From positions 310,001 to 374,000 of the forward strand of contig NZ_JAFEUP010000006.1 of NCBI RefSeq assembly GCF_016901015.1: a stretch of 64,000 nucleotides of DNA. The letters are read 5' to 3'. The position numbers were made by a program, and so were the translations under genes. The notes under the pieces were generated by a model, which searched no databases, was not told the origin of the DNA, and worked only from the letters and a program-made list of their open reading frames with translations. The stretch comes from Zestomonas insulae. Lineage in GTDB: Bacteria > Pseudomonadota > Gammaproteobacteria > Pseudomonadales > Pseudomonadaceae. Positions 26,879-35,701 of the stretch are shown here, in pieces. Each line of letters opens with the position of its first letter. Positions within the stretch are counted from its first letter, which is position 1.

Positions 26879-28696
26879 GTGTCGCAAGAAATTCGTTTTG
26901 ACGGCAAAGTCGCCATCGTCACCGGCGCCGGCAACGGTCTTGGCCGTGCCCATGCCCTGCTGCTCGGCGCCCGCGGTGCCAAAGTCGTGGTCAACGACCT
27001 CGGCGTGACCACTGCCGGTCTGGGTACCTCCTCCGAGGCCGCCGATGCCGTGGTCGCCGAGATCAAGGCCATGGGCGGCGAAGCCGTCGCCGACTACCAC
27101 TCGGTTACCGAGGGCGAGAAGATCGTCGCCACCGCCCTGGCCGCGTTCGGCACCGTCGACATCCTGATCAACAACGCCGGCATCCTGCGTGACACCTCGT
27201 TCCACAAGATGACCGAAGAGCAGTGGGACCTGATCCAGGACGTCCACGTCAAGGGCGCTTTCCGCCTGACCCACGCCGTCTGGCCGATCATGCGCGACAA
27301 GGGCTACGGCCGCATCGTGATGACCGCCTCCGGCGCCGGCATCTTCGGCAACTTCGGCCAGTGCAACTACTCCACTGCGAAGTCCGGCCTGATCGGCTTC
27401 GCCAACTCGCTGGCCATCGAAGGCGCGGCGAAGAACATCCGCGTCAACACCATCGCCCCGATCGCTGCCTCGCGCATGGTGATCGCCAGCGGCATCTTCC
27501 CGGAAGAGCTGCACGCCAAGCTCAAGGTTGAAGACGTTGCGCCGCTGGTCGGCTGGCTGTGCAGCGAAGAATGCCAGGACACCGGCGGTCTGTTCGAAGT
27601 GGGTGGCGGCTTCCACGCCAAGTACCGTTGGGAGCGTTCCTACGGTCGCTTCCTGCACACCGACTCGCTGAGCCCGGAGCTGGTGCGCGAGAACTGGGAG
27701 CGCATCACCCGCTTCGATGACAAGGCTGTGCACCACGCCAACGGCGGCGAAGGCTTCAAGGAGTTGTTCGAGCGCATGGCCGGCAACGCCATCGGCGGTA
27801 ACCAGTACGTCGACATGGAAGTGGCCGCCAACGCCGTGGCGACCCTGGAAACCGAATACACCCAGACCGACGCTGCGCTCTACGCACTGGCCGTGGGCGC
27901 CGCCAAGGATCCGCTGGACCGCACCGAACTGCTGTACATCAACGAGTTCAAGGGCGAAGAGTTCCGCGTGCTGCCGACCATGGCGGTGCTGCCGGCCACC
28001 CAGGTGTTCCTCAAGGCGGTCCTCGCCGGCAAGCCGACCCTGGAAGGCCTGGAGCTGCCGTTCGCCAAGGGGCTGCATGGCGAGCAGTACACCGAGATGT
28101 ACCGTCCGCTGCCGCCGAAGGCCAAGCTGAAGCACACCATGCGCCTGAAAGAAGCGCTGGACAAAGGCAAGAGCTCGGTCAGCGTGCTGGAAATCCACAC
28201 CACCGACGAGAACGGCACCCCGCTGTACTACAACGAGTTCACCAGCTTCTACACCGGCACCCCGGGCGCTGGCCTGAAGCGTGTGCCGAGCGTACCGGCA
28301 GCGCCACTGCCGGATCGTGCCCCGGACTATGTCATCGCCGAGCAAACCGATATCAACCAGGCGCTGCTGTACCGCCTGTGCGGCGACTGGAACCCGATGC
28401 ACGTCGATCCGGACTACGCGCAGAAGGCCGGTTACGAGAAGCCGTTCCTGCACGGTCTGTGCACCTTCGGCTATGCCGGTCGCCATGTGATCAAGGCGTT
28501 CTGCAACAACGACTCGCGTCTGTTCAAGAACATCCGCGTGCGTTTCGCCGCCATCGTGATGCCGGGCGACACCCTGGAAACCCGCATGTGGCGTGAATCG
28601 CCGACCCGCGTGATCTTCGAGACCCGCGCCGTCGAGCGTGACGTGGTGGTGCTCAAGGGCGGCTCGGTCGAGATCTTCGAGCAAGTCCCGGCCTAA
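26879..28696 (+). CDS. MFE-2-like fusion: SDR 3-hydroxyacyl-CoA dehydrogenase + MaoC hydratase
   Basis: 605 aa, GTG start at 26879 preceded by GGGGAGGAAG. Residues 1 to about 290 are an SDR: TGAGNGLG 15-22, NNAG 98-101, Ser151, Tyr164, Lys168. The C-terminal half is a double-hotdog 2-enoyl-CoA hydratase 2 with the catalytic pair Asp503/His508 in CGDWNPMHVDPD, followed by FLHGLCTFGYAGR. This is the domain order of eukaryotic peroxisomal MFE-2 without the SCP2 tail. It would do both hydration to the (3R)-hydroxyacyl-CoA and its oxidation. It sits directly after two ACADs and before the Cys-less thiolase homologue, so the operon holds a near-complete (R)-specific beta-oxidation turn. Confidence 0.93.
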   Translation: MSQEIRFDGKVAIVTGAGNGLGRAHALLLGARGAKVVVNDLGVTTAGLGTSSEAADAVVAEIKAMGGEAVADYHSVTEGEKIVATALAAFGTVDILINNAGILRDTSFHKMTEEQWDLIQDVHVKGAFRLTHAVWPIMRDKGYGRIVMTASGAGIFGNFGQCNYSTAKSGLIGFANSLAIEGAAKNIRVNTIAPIAASRMVIASGIFPEELHAKLKVEDVAPLVGWLCSEECQDTGGLFEVGGGFHAKYRWERSYGRFLHTDSLSPELVRENWERITRFDDKAVHHANGGEGFKELFERMAGNAIGGNQYVDMEVAANAVATLETEYTQTDAALYALAVGAAKDPLDRTELLYINEFKGEEFRVLPTMAVLPATQVFLKAVLAGKPTLEGLELPFAKGLHGEQYTEMYRPLPPKAKLKHTMRLKEALDKGKSSVSVLEIHTTDENGTPLYYNEFTSFYTGTPGAGLKRVPSVPAAPLPDRAPDYVIAEQTDINQALLYRLCGDWNPMHVDPDYAQKAGYEKPFLHGLCTFGYAGRHVIKAFCNNDSRLFKNIRVRFAAIVMPGDTLETRMWRESPTRVIFETRAVERDVVVLKGGSVEIFEQVPA

Positions 28697-28759
28697 CGCT
28701 GTAAAGAAAGTCCGCCGCGCCCTCTGGGGGCGGCGGCACCCGAATTTCAGGAGCGCGCG

Positions 28760-29866
28760 ATGGAGCAAGACGTCAGAGTGGTTGGTGTGGGGCGTTCCGC
28801 CTATCACCGGTCGACGGCTGGCTGGTATCCCATATCGGCGCTGGGTGAGGCGATCGGCGCGGCGTTGGCCGATGCCGGTCTCGAGCCCATGCAGGTCCAA
28901 CGGGCCTATCTGTGCGCCAATGGCATCGCGCGCCTACCGTGGCAGGAACCACTGCTGCGTACGCTGGGTCATGAGCTGTCCATCACCGCGGTCGATGCCG
29001 CGCAGGCTGGCGCCAGTCACGCGCTGTACCTGGCGCGCCGCGATATCGAGGCCGGCCGCGCGCACTGCGTGCTGGTGGCGGGGATCGATCATGGCGTGGC
29101 GGATGCGCCGAGCGCGCAAGCGATGACGCAGTGGAGTGCCGCCGCGCGCGAGTACACCCGCCGCCATCAGTGCCGTGTGGAAACCTTCGCGATGATCGCG
29201 GTCAAGGCCCATCAGCACGCGTTCCACAACCCGGATGCCGACCACGGTCGGCCGCTCGGGCTCGATGAGGTGCTGGCCGGGCCGTACGAGTTCGCCCCGC
29301 TAACCCCGCTGCAATTCGCCGCGCCGGCCTACGCCGCCAGCGCGGTGCTGCTGTGTTCCGCCGAGTTCGCCCAGCGCCTGGCGCTGCGGCGCGCGGTGCG
29401 GATCGCGGCGCAGGTGTGCAGCGATGAGCTGCGCGTCCCGGCCGGTGAGCCGGACTCGCCATTGCGTCCGGTCGGCTACGACCGCGACATGGCGGTGTCC
29501 TGGGAAGTCTACGAGCGCGCCGGGGTCGGTCCGGCCGATATCCAGCTGTGCGAGTTGCACGACAGCGCGACCGTCACCGAGCTGTTGCTGTACGAGGCGC
29601 TGGGCTTCTGCCGCGAGGGTAGCGCCGAGCGTTTCATCGAAGACGGCGACAACACATATGGTGGCAATATCGTCGTCAATCCGTCCGGCGGACTGTTGGG
29701 CATGGGGTATGGTGCAAACAGCGCCGGACTCGCCCAGTGCGTCGAGCTGGTGACCCATCTGCGTGGCCAAGCCGGGGCACGCCAGGTGGCCAACGCCAGC
29801 ATTGCCCTGCAGCAGGATGCCGGCGCGGCCGGCGCCAGTGTCGTGACCCTGTATCGCCGCGATTGA
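28760..29866 (+). CDS. Thiolase-fold protein lacking the catalytic Cys and His
   Basis: 368 aa, lipid-transfer/thiolase superfamily by its overall fold and by ELHDSATVTE, GDNTYGGNIVVNPSGGLL and the C-terminal end. Aligned with the paralogues at 8689 and 37947, the nucleophilic Cys82 is replaced by Gln82 (VDAAQAGAS), and the GHP His by Tyr317 (GMGYGANSAG). His267 of the HD motif is kept. Thiolysis by the normal mechanism is therefore unlikely. In the steroid side-chain aldolase Ltp2, a thiolase-fold enzyme, the Cys/His pair is also lost and tyrosines act, so retro-aldol cleavage is a reasonable alternative. No DUF35 partner lies next to it. It is in the operon after the MFE-2 fusion, 63 nt away, with AGGAGCG before the ATG. 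Confidence 0.87.
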   Translation: MEQDVRVVGVGRSAYHRSTAGWYPISALGEAIGAALADAGLEPMQVQRAYLCANGIARLPWQEPLLRTLGHELSITAVDAAQAGASHALYLARRDIEAGRAHCVLVAGIDHGVADAPSAQAMTQWSAAAREYTRRHQCRVETFAMIAVKAHQHAFHNPDADHGRPLGLDEVLAGPYEFAPLTPLQFAAPAYAASAVLLCSAEFAQRLALRRAVRIAAQVCSDELRVPAGEPDSPLRPVGYDRDMAVSWEVYERAGVGPADIQLCELHDSATVTELLLYEALGFCREGSAERFIEDGDNTYGGNIVVNPSGGLLGMGYGANSAGLAQCVELVTHLRGQAGARQVANASIALQQDAGAAGASVVTLYRRD

Positions 29867-29943
29867 GCGGCGCACGAGCGGCCATCCGCACCTCAACAAC
29901 AATGAATCAGGCGGTCTGCCGCCGCTGTACCGTAGGAACTGCC

Positions 29944-31641
29944 ATGAGCGCCACACACGAACATGCGACCTTGCTTCACCGCTTCCTCGCCTGGGAAAGC
30001 CGTCAGCCCGATGCGGTGTACCTGACGCAACCGCTGGAGGACGGCTCGGTGGTCGAGTACCGCTGGGGGGAAGTCGGCGATCAGGCGCGGCGCATGGCGA
30101 GCCATCTGCAGTCGCTGGGCCTGCCGCCGAAATCGGCCATCGCCATCTTCGGCAAGAACACCGCGCACTGGATCATCGCCGACCTGGCGATCTGGCTCGC
30201 CGGCCACGTCAGTGTGCCGATCTACTCCACCGCCAACGCCAGCACGGTGAGCTACGTGCTCGAACACTCCGCGGCGCGGCTGATGTTCGTCGGCCGCCTG
30301 GACGGCGATGCCGAGGGCTGGCGCAAGCTCGCCGCCGCGGTGCCGGCCGATCTGCCGCTGATCAACCTGCCGCGCTCGGCGCGTAGCGAGGGGCTGCGCT
30401 GGGAGCAGGTGATGGCGCGCTGCGAGCCGCTGAAGTCACCGGTGCTGCCGGCGCGCGACGAGCTGGCGACCATCACCTACACCTCCGGCAGTACCGGCAA
30501 CCCGAAGGGCGTGATGCTCAGCTTCGCCGCGATGCACGACGTGCTGCCGGTCACCCAGGTGATGTACAACGGCGGCCGCGGCACCAGCACCAGCGATCGC
30601 CTGCTGTCCTACCTGCCGCTGGCGCACACTGCCGAGCGCGCGGTGGTCGAGGCGCTGTCGCTGTACAGCGGCTGCCAGGTGTTCTTCAACGAAAGCCTGG
30701 CGACCTTCACCGACGACCTGCGCCGCGCGCGGCCGACCATCTTCATGTCGGTGCCGCGCCTGTGGGGCAAGTTCTACCACGGCATCAACGAGCGGATTCC
30801 AGCGGCGGTGCAGAGTGCCGCGCTGGCCGACCCGGACAAGGCGCCGGCGATGCGTGCGCAGATTCTCGGCGCGCTGGGCCTCGACCAGGCGCATACCGGG
30901 CTGTCCGGCTCGGCGCCATTGCCGGCCGCCGTGCACGCCTGGTACCGCGGGCTGGGCCTCGAGCTGCTCGAGGGCTACGGCATGTCGGAAAACTTCGGCA
31001 CCTCGCACTTCAGTCGCGCCGGTACGGTGCGCATCGGCTATGTCGGCGCTGCGCTGCCCGAGGTCGCCTGCCGGATCGCCGATGGCGGTGAGATCCTGGT
31101 GCGCGGCCCGGGGCAGATGCTCGGCTACTACCGCGAGCCGGAGCTGACCGCCGAGAGCTACACCGAGGACGGCCTGTTCCGCACCGGCGACCGCGGCGAG
31201 CTGGACGAGGAGGGCCGCCTGCGCATCACCGGGCGGGTCAAGGACCTGTTCAAGACCGCCAAGGGCAAGTACGTCGCGCCGGTGCCGATCGAGGCCAAGC
31301 TGGGCAACCACCAGGCCGTCGAAGCGTCCTGCGTGATGGGCGTCGGCCTGGCGCAACCGCTCGGCCTGCTCAATGTGGCGCCGGACATCCGCGCCGCGCT
31401 GGCCGACGCCGCGACGCGCGAGCAGATCGGTGCCGAGCTGGAGGCGCTGCTCGACGAGGTCAATGCGCAGTTCGAGGCGCATGAGCAGCTGGCCTGCCTG
31501 GTGGTCGTGCGCGAGCCGTGGAGCATCGAGAACGGCTTGCTCACGCCGACCCTGAAGATCCGTCGCAACCTCATCGAGGAGCGCTACCACGCGGCGGCCG
31601 AGACCTGGGGCGCGAGCCGCAGCAAGGTCATCTTCGAGTAG
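29944..31641 (+). CDS. AMP-forming long-chain acyl-CoA synthetase
   Basis: 565 aa from ATG 29944 (MSATHEHATLL), with TAGGAAC upstream. The adenylate-forming signature ITYTSGSTGNPKGVML, the YGMSENFG motif and FRTGDRGELDEEGRLRITGR are all present, followed by VKDLFKTAKGKYVAP as in the long-chain (LACS) subgroup. Predicted to activate a free fatty or isoprenoid-like acid with ATP and CoA in the cytoplasm or at the inner membrane. It lies 77 nt after the Cys-less thiolase homologue and is followed by a strong hairpin at 31663-31688. Confidence 0.92.
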   Translation: MSATHEHATLLHRFLAWESRQPDAVYLTQPLEDGSVVEYRWGEVGDQARRMASHLQSLGLPPKSAIAIFGKNTAHWIIADLAIWLAGHVSVPIYSTANASTVSYVLEHSAARLMFVGRLDGDAEGWRKLAAAVPADLPLINLPRSARSEGLRWEQVMARCEPLKSPVLPARDELATITYTSGSTGNPKGVMLSFAAMHDVLPVTQVMYNGGRGTSTSDRLLSYLPLAHTAERAVVEALSLYSGCQVFFNESLATFTDDLRRARPTIFMSVPRLWGKFYHGINERIPAAVQSAALADPDKAPAMRAQILGALGLDQAHTGLSGSAPLPAAVHAWYRGLGLELLEGYGMSENFGTSHFSRAGTVRIGYVGAALPEVACRIADGGEILVRGPGQMLGYYREPELTAESYTEDGLFRTGDRGELDEEGRLRITGRVKDLFKTAKGKYVAPVPIEAKLGNHQAVEASCVMGVGLAQPLGLLNVAPDIRAALADAATREQIGAELEALLDEVNAQFEAHEQLACLVVVREPWSIENGLLTPTLKIRRNLIEERYHAAAETWGASRSKVIFE

Positions 31642-31662
31642 GCCCCTCACTGGCGGCAGCTC

Positions 31663-31688
31663 AAGGCCGGCCCTTCGGGGCCGGCCTT
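31663..31688 (+). terminator. UUCG-loop hairpin terminator
   Basis: A perfect 11-bp stem (AAGGCCGGCCC / GGGCCGGCCTT) capped by a TTCG tetraloop lies 21 nt after the ligase stop and is followed by GTCGTTT. A C-run/G-run hairpin (GCCCCCT 31704-31710, AGGGGGC 31718-31724) follows closely. Confidence 0.8.
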
Positions 31689-31781
31689 GTCGTTTCTGCC
31701 GCAGCCCCCTCCATTGCAGGGGGCGAGCTGCGCGCCTACGGGCGCATAACTCGGAGGCCAAAACAAGAACAGGGACCTCCG

Positions 31782-33353
31782 ATGAAGATGAACTTCGCCC
31801 GCACCTTTGCCCAGCTCGCCGTTCGCCATGGCGACCGCGAGGCTCTGGTCAACCTCGAACGCCAGCGGCGCTACAGCTTTGCCGAGCTGCACCGCCTGAC
31901 CAACCGCATCGTCAACATGATGCGCGAGCGCCTGCAGCTACGCCGCGGCGACCGCTACCTGTGCATCCTTGAGAACGACAACCTGTCGTTGCTGCACACC
32001 TGGACCGCGCTCAAGGGCGAGGCGGCTGCCGCCTTCACCAACTTCCGCGATGCGCTCGACGAGCACGTGGCGCAGGTCGACCAGCTGCGGCCGAAGGTGG
32101 TGTTCCTGGAGAACGTGCTGCTCGACCGCTACTTCGACTGGCTGCATGAGCGCGGCATCAGCGTGGTCTGCATGGACCCGCCGGCAGTCCGCCGCGAGGG
32201 CTTGTATGGCTTCGACGAATTGCTCGCCGGGGTCAGCGACCACGACCCTGGCGTGGAGAGCGACCCGCATGCAGACATCCTGATCTACCGCTTCACCGGT
32301 GGCACCACCGGCAAGAGCAAGTGCGCGCAGTACACCATCGACAATTGGCTGGCCTGTCGCGACGGCTTCTACGCCGAGAGCGAGCAGGCCTTCGATGCCG
32401 ACACGCGGCTGCTGCACATGGCGCCGATCAGCCACGGCTCGGGGCTGAGCGTGCTGGCGACGCTGTTCCGCGGCGGTTGCACGCTGACCCAGAACGCCCC
32501 GGACCTCGCCCTCTGGTGTCGCAACATCGCAGCCGAGCGGGTCACTGTCGGCTCGCTGGTGCCGACCCTGCTGTACCGCCTGCTCGACCTGCCGGAAGCC
32601 AGCGAGCACGACCTGTCCAGCCTGCAGACCGTCTACTACGGCGCCGCGCCAATGAGCCCGAGCAAGCTTGCGCAACTGCAGCAGCGCTTCGGCAACATCT
32701 TCCTGCAGATCTACGGCGCCACCGAGTGCCTGCAGGCGGTCGCCACGCTGAGCAAGGCCGACCATCTGCTGGCCGATGCGGCCAGTCGGCTCGCTTCGGC
32801 CGGGCGGGTGGCGCCGGGCGTCGAGTTGATGATCGTCGACGAGCACGGCGTGGAGGTCGCCGCCGGCGCCACCGGCGAGGTGTGGTTGCGCAGCCGGGCG
32901 ACCATCAGTGGCTACCAGGGCAATCCCGAGGCGACCGCCGCCGAGTTCAGCAACGGCTTCTGGAAGTCCGGCGACCTCGGCTACGTGGATGCGCAGGGTT
33001 ATCTGTTCATCGTCGATCGCAAGAAAGACATGATCATCACCGGCGGGTTCAACGTCTATGCGGTGGAGGTCGAGGCGGCGCTCAACGCCCACCCTGCGGT
33101 GGCGATCTCGGCGGTGGTCGGTATTCCCCATGCGGAATGGGGCGAGGCCGTGCATGCCGAGGTGGTGGTCCGCGCCGGTACCCAGCCCTCGGTGGCGGAG
33201 CTGATCGAGCACGTCAAGGAGCGCCTGGGGCGCTTCAAGGCGCCCAAGTCGCTGCTGCTGGTCAGCGAGCTGCCGGTCAGCCCGGTCGGCAAGGTGCTGC
33301 GCCGCCAGGTACGCGACAAGTACTGGCAGGATCAGGGCCGGCGCATCTCCTGA
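31782..33353 (+). CDS. AMP-forming acyl-CoA ligase
   Basis: 523 aa from ATG 31782 (MKMNFARTF); ATG 31788 is two codons in. The P-loop-like LIYRFTGGTTGKSK, YGATECLQA, and KSGDLGYVDAQGYLFIVDR are followed by KKDMIITGGFNVYAVEVE and the C-terminal catalytic-Lys segment SPVGKVLRRQ. General acyl-CoA ligase layout; substrate cannot be assigned. It is a separate transcription unit or the distal part of the 24516 operon, because a terminator lies between. It is followed by a GC-rich hairpin and then the TetR gene. Confidence 0.91.
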   Translation: MKMNFARTFAQLAVRHGDREALVNLERQRRYSFAELHRLTNRIVNMMRERLQLRRGDRYLCILENDNLSLLHTWTALKGEAAAAFTNFRDALDEHVAQVDQLRPKVVFLENVLLDRYFDWLHERGISVVCMDPPAVRREGLYGFDELLAGVSDHDPGVESDPHADILIYRFTGGTTGKSKCAQYTIDNWLACRDGFYAESEQAFDADTRLLHMAPISHGSGLSVLATLFRGGCTLTQNAPDLALWCRNIAAERVTVGSLVPTLLYRLLDLPEASEHDLSSLQTVYYGAAPMSPSKLAQLQQRFGNIFLQIYGATECLQAVATLSKADHLLADAASRLASAGRVAPGVELMIVDEHGVEVAAGATGEVWLRSRATISGYQGNPEATAAEFSNGFWKSGDLGYVDAQGYLFIVDRKKDMIITGGFNVYAVEVEAALNAHPAVAISAVVGIPHAEWGEAVHAEVVVRAGTQPSVAELIEHVKERLGRFKAPKSLLLVSELPVSPVGKVLRRQVRDKYWQDQGRRIS

Positions 33354-33359
33354 AGCGTG

Positions 33360-33381
33360 GCGCCCCGCCGCCGGCGGGGCG
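33360..33381 (+). terminator. GC-rich hairpin after acyl-CoA ligase gene
   Basis: GCGCCCCGCC and GGCGGGGCG arms surround a short GCC loop, 6 nt after the stop codon. No T-run; probable but unproven terminator. Confidence 0.55.
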
Positions 33382-33405
33382 TCCATACCGTCACACCAGC
33401 AGCAA

Positions 33406-33457
33406 GTAGGGTGGAAAAGCGCGCAGCGTTTTCCACCATCAGCGCGGTGACGCCTAC
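33406..33457. repeat. REP-like GTAGGGTGGAAAA...TTTTCCACC...CCTAC element
   Basis: GGTGGAAAA (from 33409) pairs with TTTTCCACC across GCGCGCAGCG, and the whole is bracketed by GTAGG at the left and CCTAC at the right. It resembles a common pseudomonad intergenic palindrome and is distinct from the REP copies at 6228 and 12258. It lies between the ligase and TetR genes. Confidence 0.6.
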
Positions 33458-33547
33458 TCGCAACGAGGGGAGGGCGGTGGGGGAGCGCGCCTGTAAGGTG
33501 ATCGTGATGGTGCCGCCACCCGCGCGGCGCGATCGCCGGAGAAACCC

Positions 33548-34231
33548 ATGAGCAAGCCTCCCATCGATGAGTTGCAACCCGGCGCCGACGGCGTCCTGCG
33601 CGTCGAAGTGCCGGCCCAGCAGCGCAAGGCGCCGCGCCAGGCGCGTTCCATCGCCCTGGTCGAGGCGCTCAAGCAGACCGCCCGGCAGATCCTCGAACGC
33701 TATGGCCGGGATGAGCTGACCACGCTGCGCCTGGCGGAAGAGTCGGGGGTCGCCACCAGCTCCATCTACGAGTACTTCCCGACCATCGAGGCGCTGATCG
33801 CGGCGATCTACGAGGACTACCGCCGCGAAGTGCGCAGCGAACTGCTGACCCGCATCGCCGCCTTGCCGGCCGAGACCACGCTGTACGACGGCATCGTGAT
33901 GACCATCGAGGTCGGTCTTGGCCTGTATCAGCAGAAGATGCGCTTCGATCCGGAGTTCAGCGTGCGCTCGACCCATTACGACGAACTGGTGCGGCTCGAC
34001 GTGATCAAGGCCCGGGAGGAGTTGTCCGGCAGCGCCACCCAGGCGCTGATGAGCCGCTTCGCGGATGAGGTGGTGGTGCGCGACAAGGACAAGGCTCATT
34101 TTTTGGTGTTTCACACCTTGCTGGCGCTCTCACGGTCGATCCTCCTCGAGCGTCCTGCCTACCTGGGCGAGAAGGATACGGTGCAGATGCTCGCGCGCAT
34201 GGTGCATGGGGTGCTGACCTCGGCGCAGTGA
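33548..34231 (+). CDS. TetR-family transcriptional regulator
   Basis: 227 aa. The N-terminal HTH reads LTTLRLAEESGVATSSIYEYF, followed by the usual PTIEALIAAIYEDY junction. The ligand domain is helical and unassigned. TetR proteins are mostly repressors released by a small ligand, and in beta-oxidation regions often by an acyl-CoA. It lies downstream of the ligase gene and convergent with the DUF1302-DUF1329 pair. A roughly 35-residue basic N-terminal extension (QQRKAPRQARS) precedes the HTH. GGAGAAACCC precedes the ATG. Confidence 0.9.
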   Translation: MSKPPIDELQPGADGVLRVEVPAQQRKAPRQARSIALVEALKQTARQILERYGRDELTTLRLAEESGVATSSIYEYFPTIEALIAAIYEDYRREVRSELLTRIAALPAETTLYDGIVMTIEVGLGLYQQKMRFDPEFSVRSTHYDELVRLDVIKAREELSGSATQALMSRFADEVVVRDKDKAHFLVFHTLLALSRSILLERPAYLGEKDTVQMLARMVHGVLTSAQ

Positions 34232-34257
34232 CCTGGGCGAGCTGCGGTGCAACGAAA

Positions 34258-34279
34258 AACGGCGCCCGAGGGCGCCGTT
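34258..34279. terminator. Bidirectional terminator between TetR and DUF1329 genes
   Basis: AACGGCGCC (34258-34266) and GGCGCCGTT (34271-34279) form a perfect 9-bp stem. An A-run lies to the left and T-rich sequence to the right, so it can serve both converging genes. Confidence 0.8.
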
Positions 34280-34299
34280 GTTATTGCGGGTGGAGCGGC

Positions 34300-35676
34300 T
34301 TAGCGGATACCGACGTTTCGCAGCGAGGCTGGGGTGAAGTCGGACATCTTGGTGCGTTGGCCGAACAGCGGGCCGCGCTTCGCCTCGTTGCTCATGCCGG
34401 CGACGATGTAGCGGCCGGCGAGCAGGTCGTAGAAGCCTTGTGCCGCCGGCGCGTTGACCTGTTGCTCGTACTGTTGGTAGGTGTGGTTCTCACCCACACG
34501 CCACAGCTGGCCGCGACCGTCGTAGTGATCGACTTCGGCGATGGTCCAGGTGTCCTCGTCGAAGTACATGTCACGCTTGGCATAGATGTGCCGCTGGCCC
34601 GGCTTGAGGGTCGCGGTGACATGCCAGACGCGGTGCAGCTCGTAGCGAGTCAGGTCCTGGTTGATGTGTCCCGGTTTGATGATGTCGGCGTACTTCACGT
34701 CGGGCGATTGCAGCTTGTAGCTGTTGTAGGGGATGTACAGCTCCTGCTTGCCCACCAGTTTCCAGTCGTAGCGGTCCGGCGCGCCGTTCATCATGTCGGC
34801 GTTGTCGGAGGTACGCATGCCGTCGGAGGCCAGACCGGGCGCGTCATAGGCCAGCTGCGGGGCACGGCGTACGCGGCGTTGACCGGCGCTGTACATCCAC
34901 GCCTTGCGGGGTTCCTTGACCTGGTCGATGGTCTCGTGGGCCATCGACACGCTGCCGGCCAGACGCGCCGGCGCGGTGACCGCGAAGATGTAATAGAACA
35001 GCACGTTGCTCGCGGCGTCCGGGTTCACCCCGTCCATGTACTGCGGGAAGCTGTTCTTGTCGTTGGTTTCCACGATGGTGTAGGAACCGTCGACCATCGG
35101 CGCGGCCTGAGCCGCCCAACGCTGAACGTTTTCACCGCGATAGCGAGTCTGGTGGTTCCAGTACACCTCGACGCCATTCTTCGGAATCGGGAAGGCGTAG
35201 TTACGCGACTCGGTGAAATGCGCCAGGCCGTTGCCATCGCTGATCAGCTCGACGTTCAGCGCGCTTTTCTTAGCCGCGTCGTAGATCTTCTGCGGCACTG
35301 ACGCGCTGCGTTCGGTCTTGTACACCGGAATCTTGTAGGTGCTGGCGTAGCGCTTGAACATCGCCATCTGGCCGGGGGTCAGCTTGTCCTTGTACTGCGC
35401 GGCGTTGGCGGCGGTGATGGTGAACAGCGGCTTCTCGGAGGCATACGGATCGCTGACATAGCCCTTGGCGTCGATCGAGCCGGCGCCCGGCTTCAGGCCA
35501 CCGGTCCAGGCCGGAATGCTGCCGTCGGCGTTGCCGGCTTTCTCCGCACCCAGCGGGGTGAGGCTGGCGCCGAGCTGGTCGGCTTCCTGCTGAGAGACCG
35601 CGGCCATGACGCTGCTGGCCAGCAGCGACAGCACGATGACACCACTTTTGAAAATCATATTTGTTTTTGTTTTCAT
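34300..35676 (-). CDS. DUF1329 family exported protein
   Basis: 458 aa. The signal peptide MKTKTNMIFKSGVIVLSLLA ends near SVMA/AVSQ (about residue 25), and the mature start LGASLTPLGAEKAGNADGS is shared with the orphan paralogue at 13186. The WTGGLKPGAG and RHIYAKRDMYFDED segments are family-typical. DUF1329 is usually encoded next to DUF1302, as here, 25 nt downstream of it. The two are thought to handle hydrophobic compounds at the cell envelope. The start is supported by GAGG 8 nt upstream; an internal ATG at 35658 would shorten the signal peptide. Confidence 0.92.
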   Translation of the reverse strand: MKTKTNMIFKSGVIVLSLLASSVMAAVSQQEADQLGASLTPLGAEKAGNADGSIPAWTGGLKPGAGSIDAKGYVSDPYASEKPLFTITAANAAQYKDKLTPGQMAMFKRYASTYKIPVYKTERSASVPQKIYDAAKKSALNVELISDGNGLAHFTESRNYAFPIPKNGVEVYWNHQTRYRGENVQRWAAQAAPMVDGSYTIVETNDKNSFPQYMDGVNPDAASNVLFYYIFAVTAPARLAGSVSMAHETIDQVKEPRKAWMYSAGQRRVRRAPQLAYDAPGLASDGMRTSDNADMMNGAPDRYDWKLVGKQELYIPYNSYKLQSPDVKYADIIKPGHINQDLTRYELHRVWHVTATLKPGQRHIYAKRDMYFDEDTWTIAEVDHYDGRGQLWRVGENHTYQQYEQQVNAPAAQGFYDLLAGRYIVAGMSNEAKRGPLFGQRTKMSDFTPASLRNVGIR

Positions 35677-35701
35677 GGATTTACCCTCTGCCGGTAGCGG
35701 C

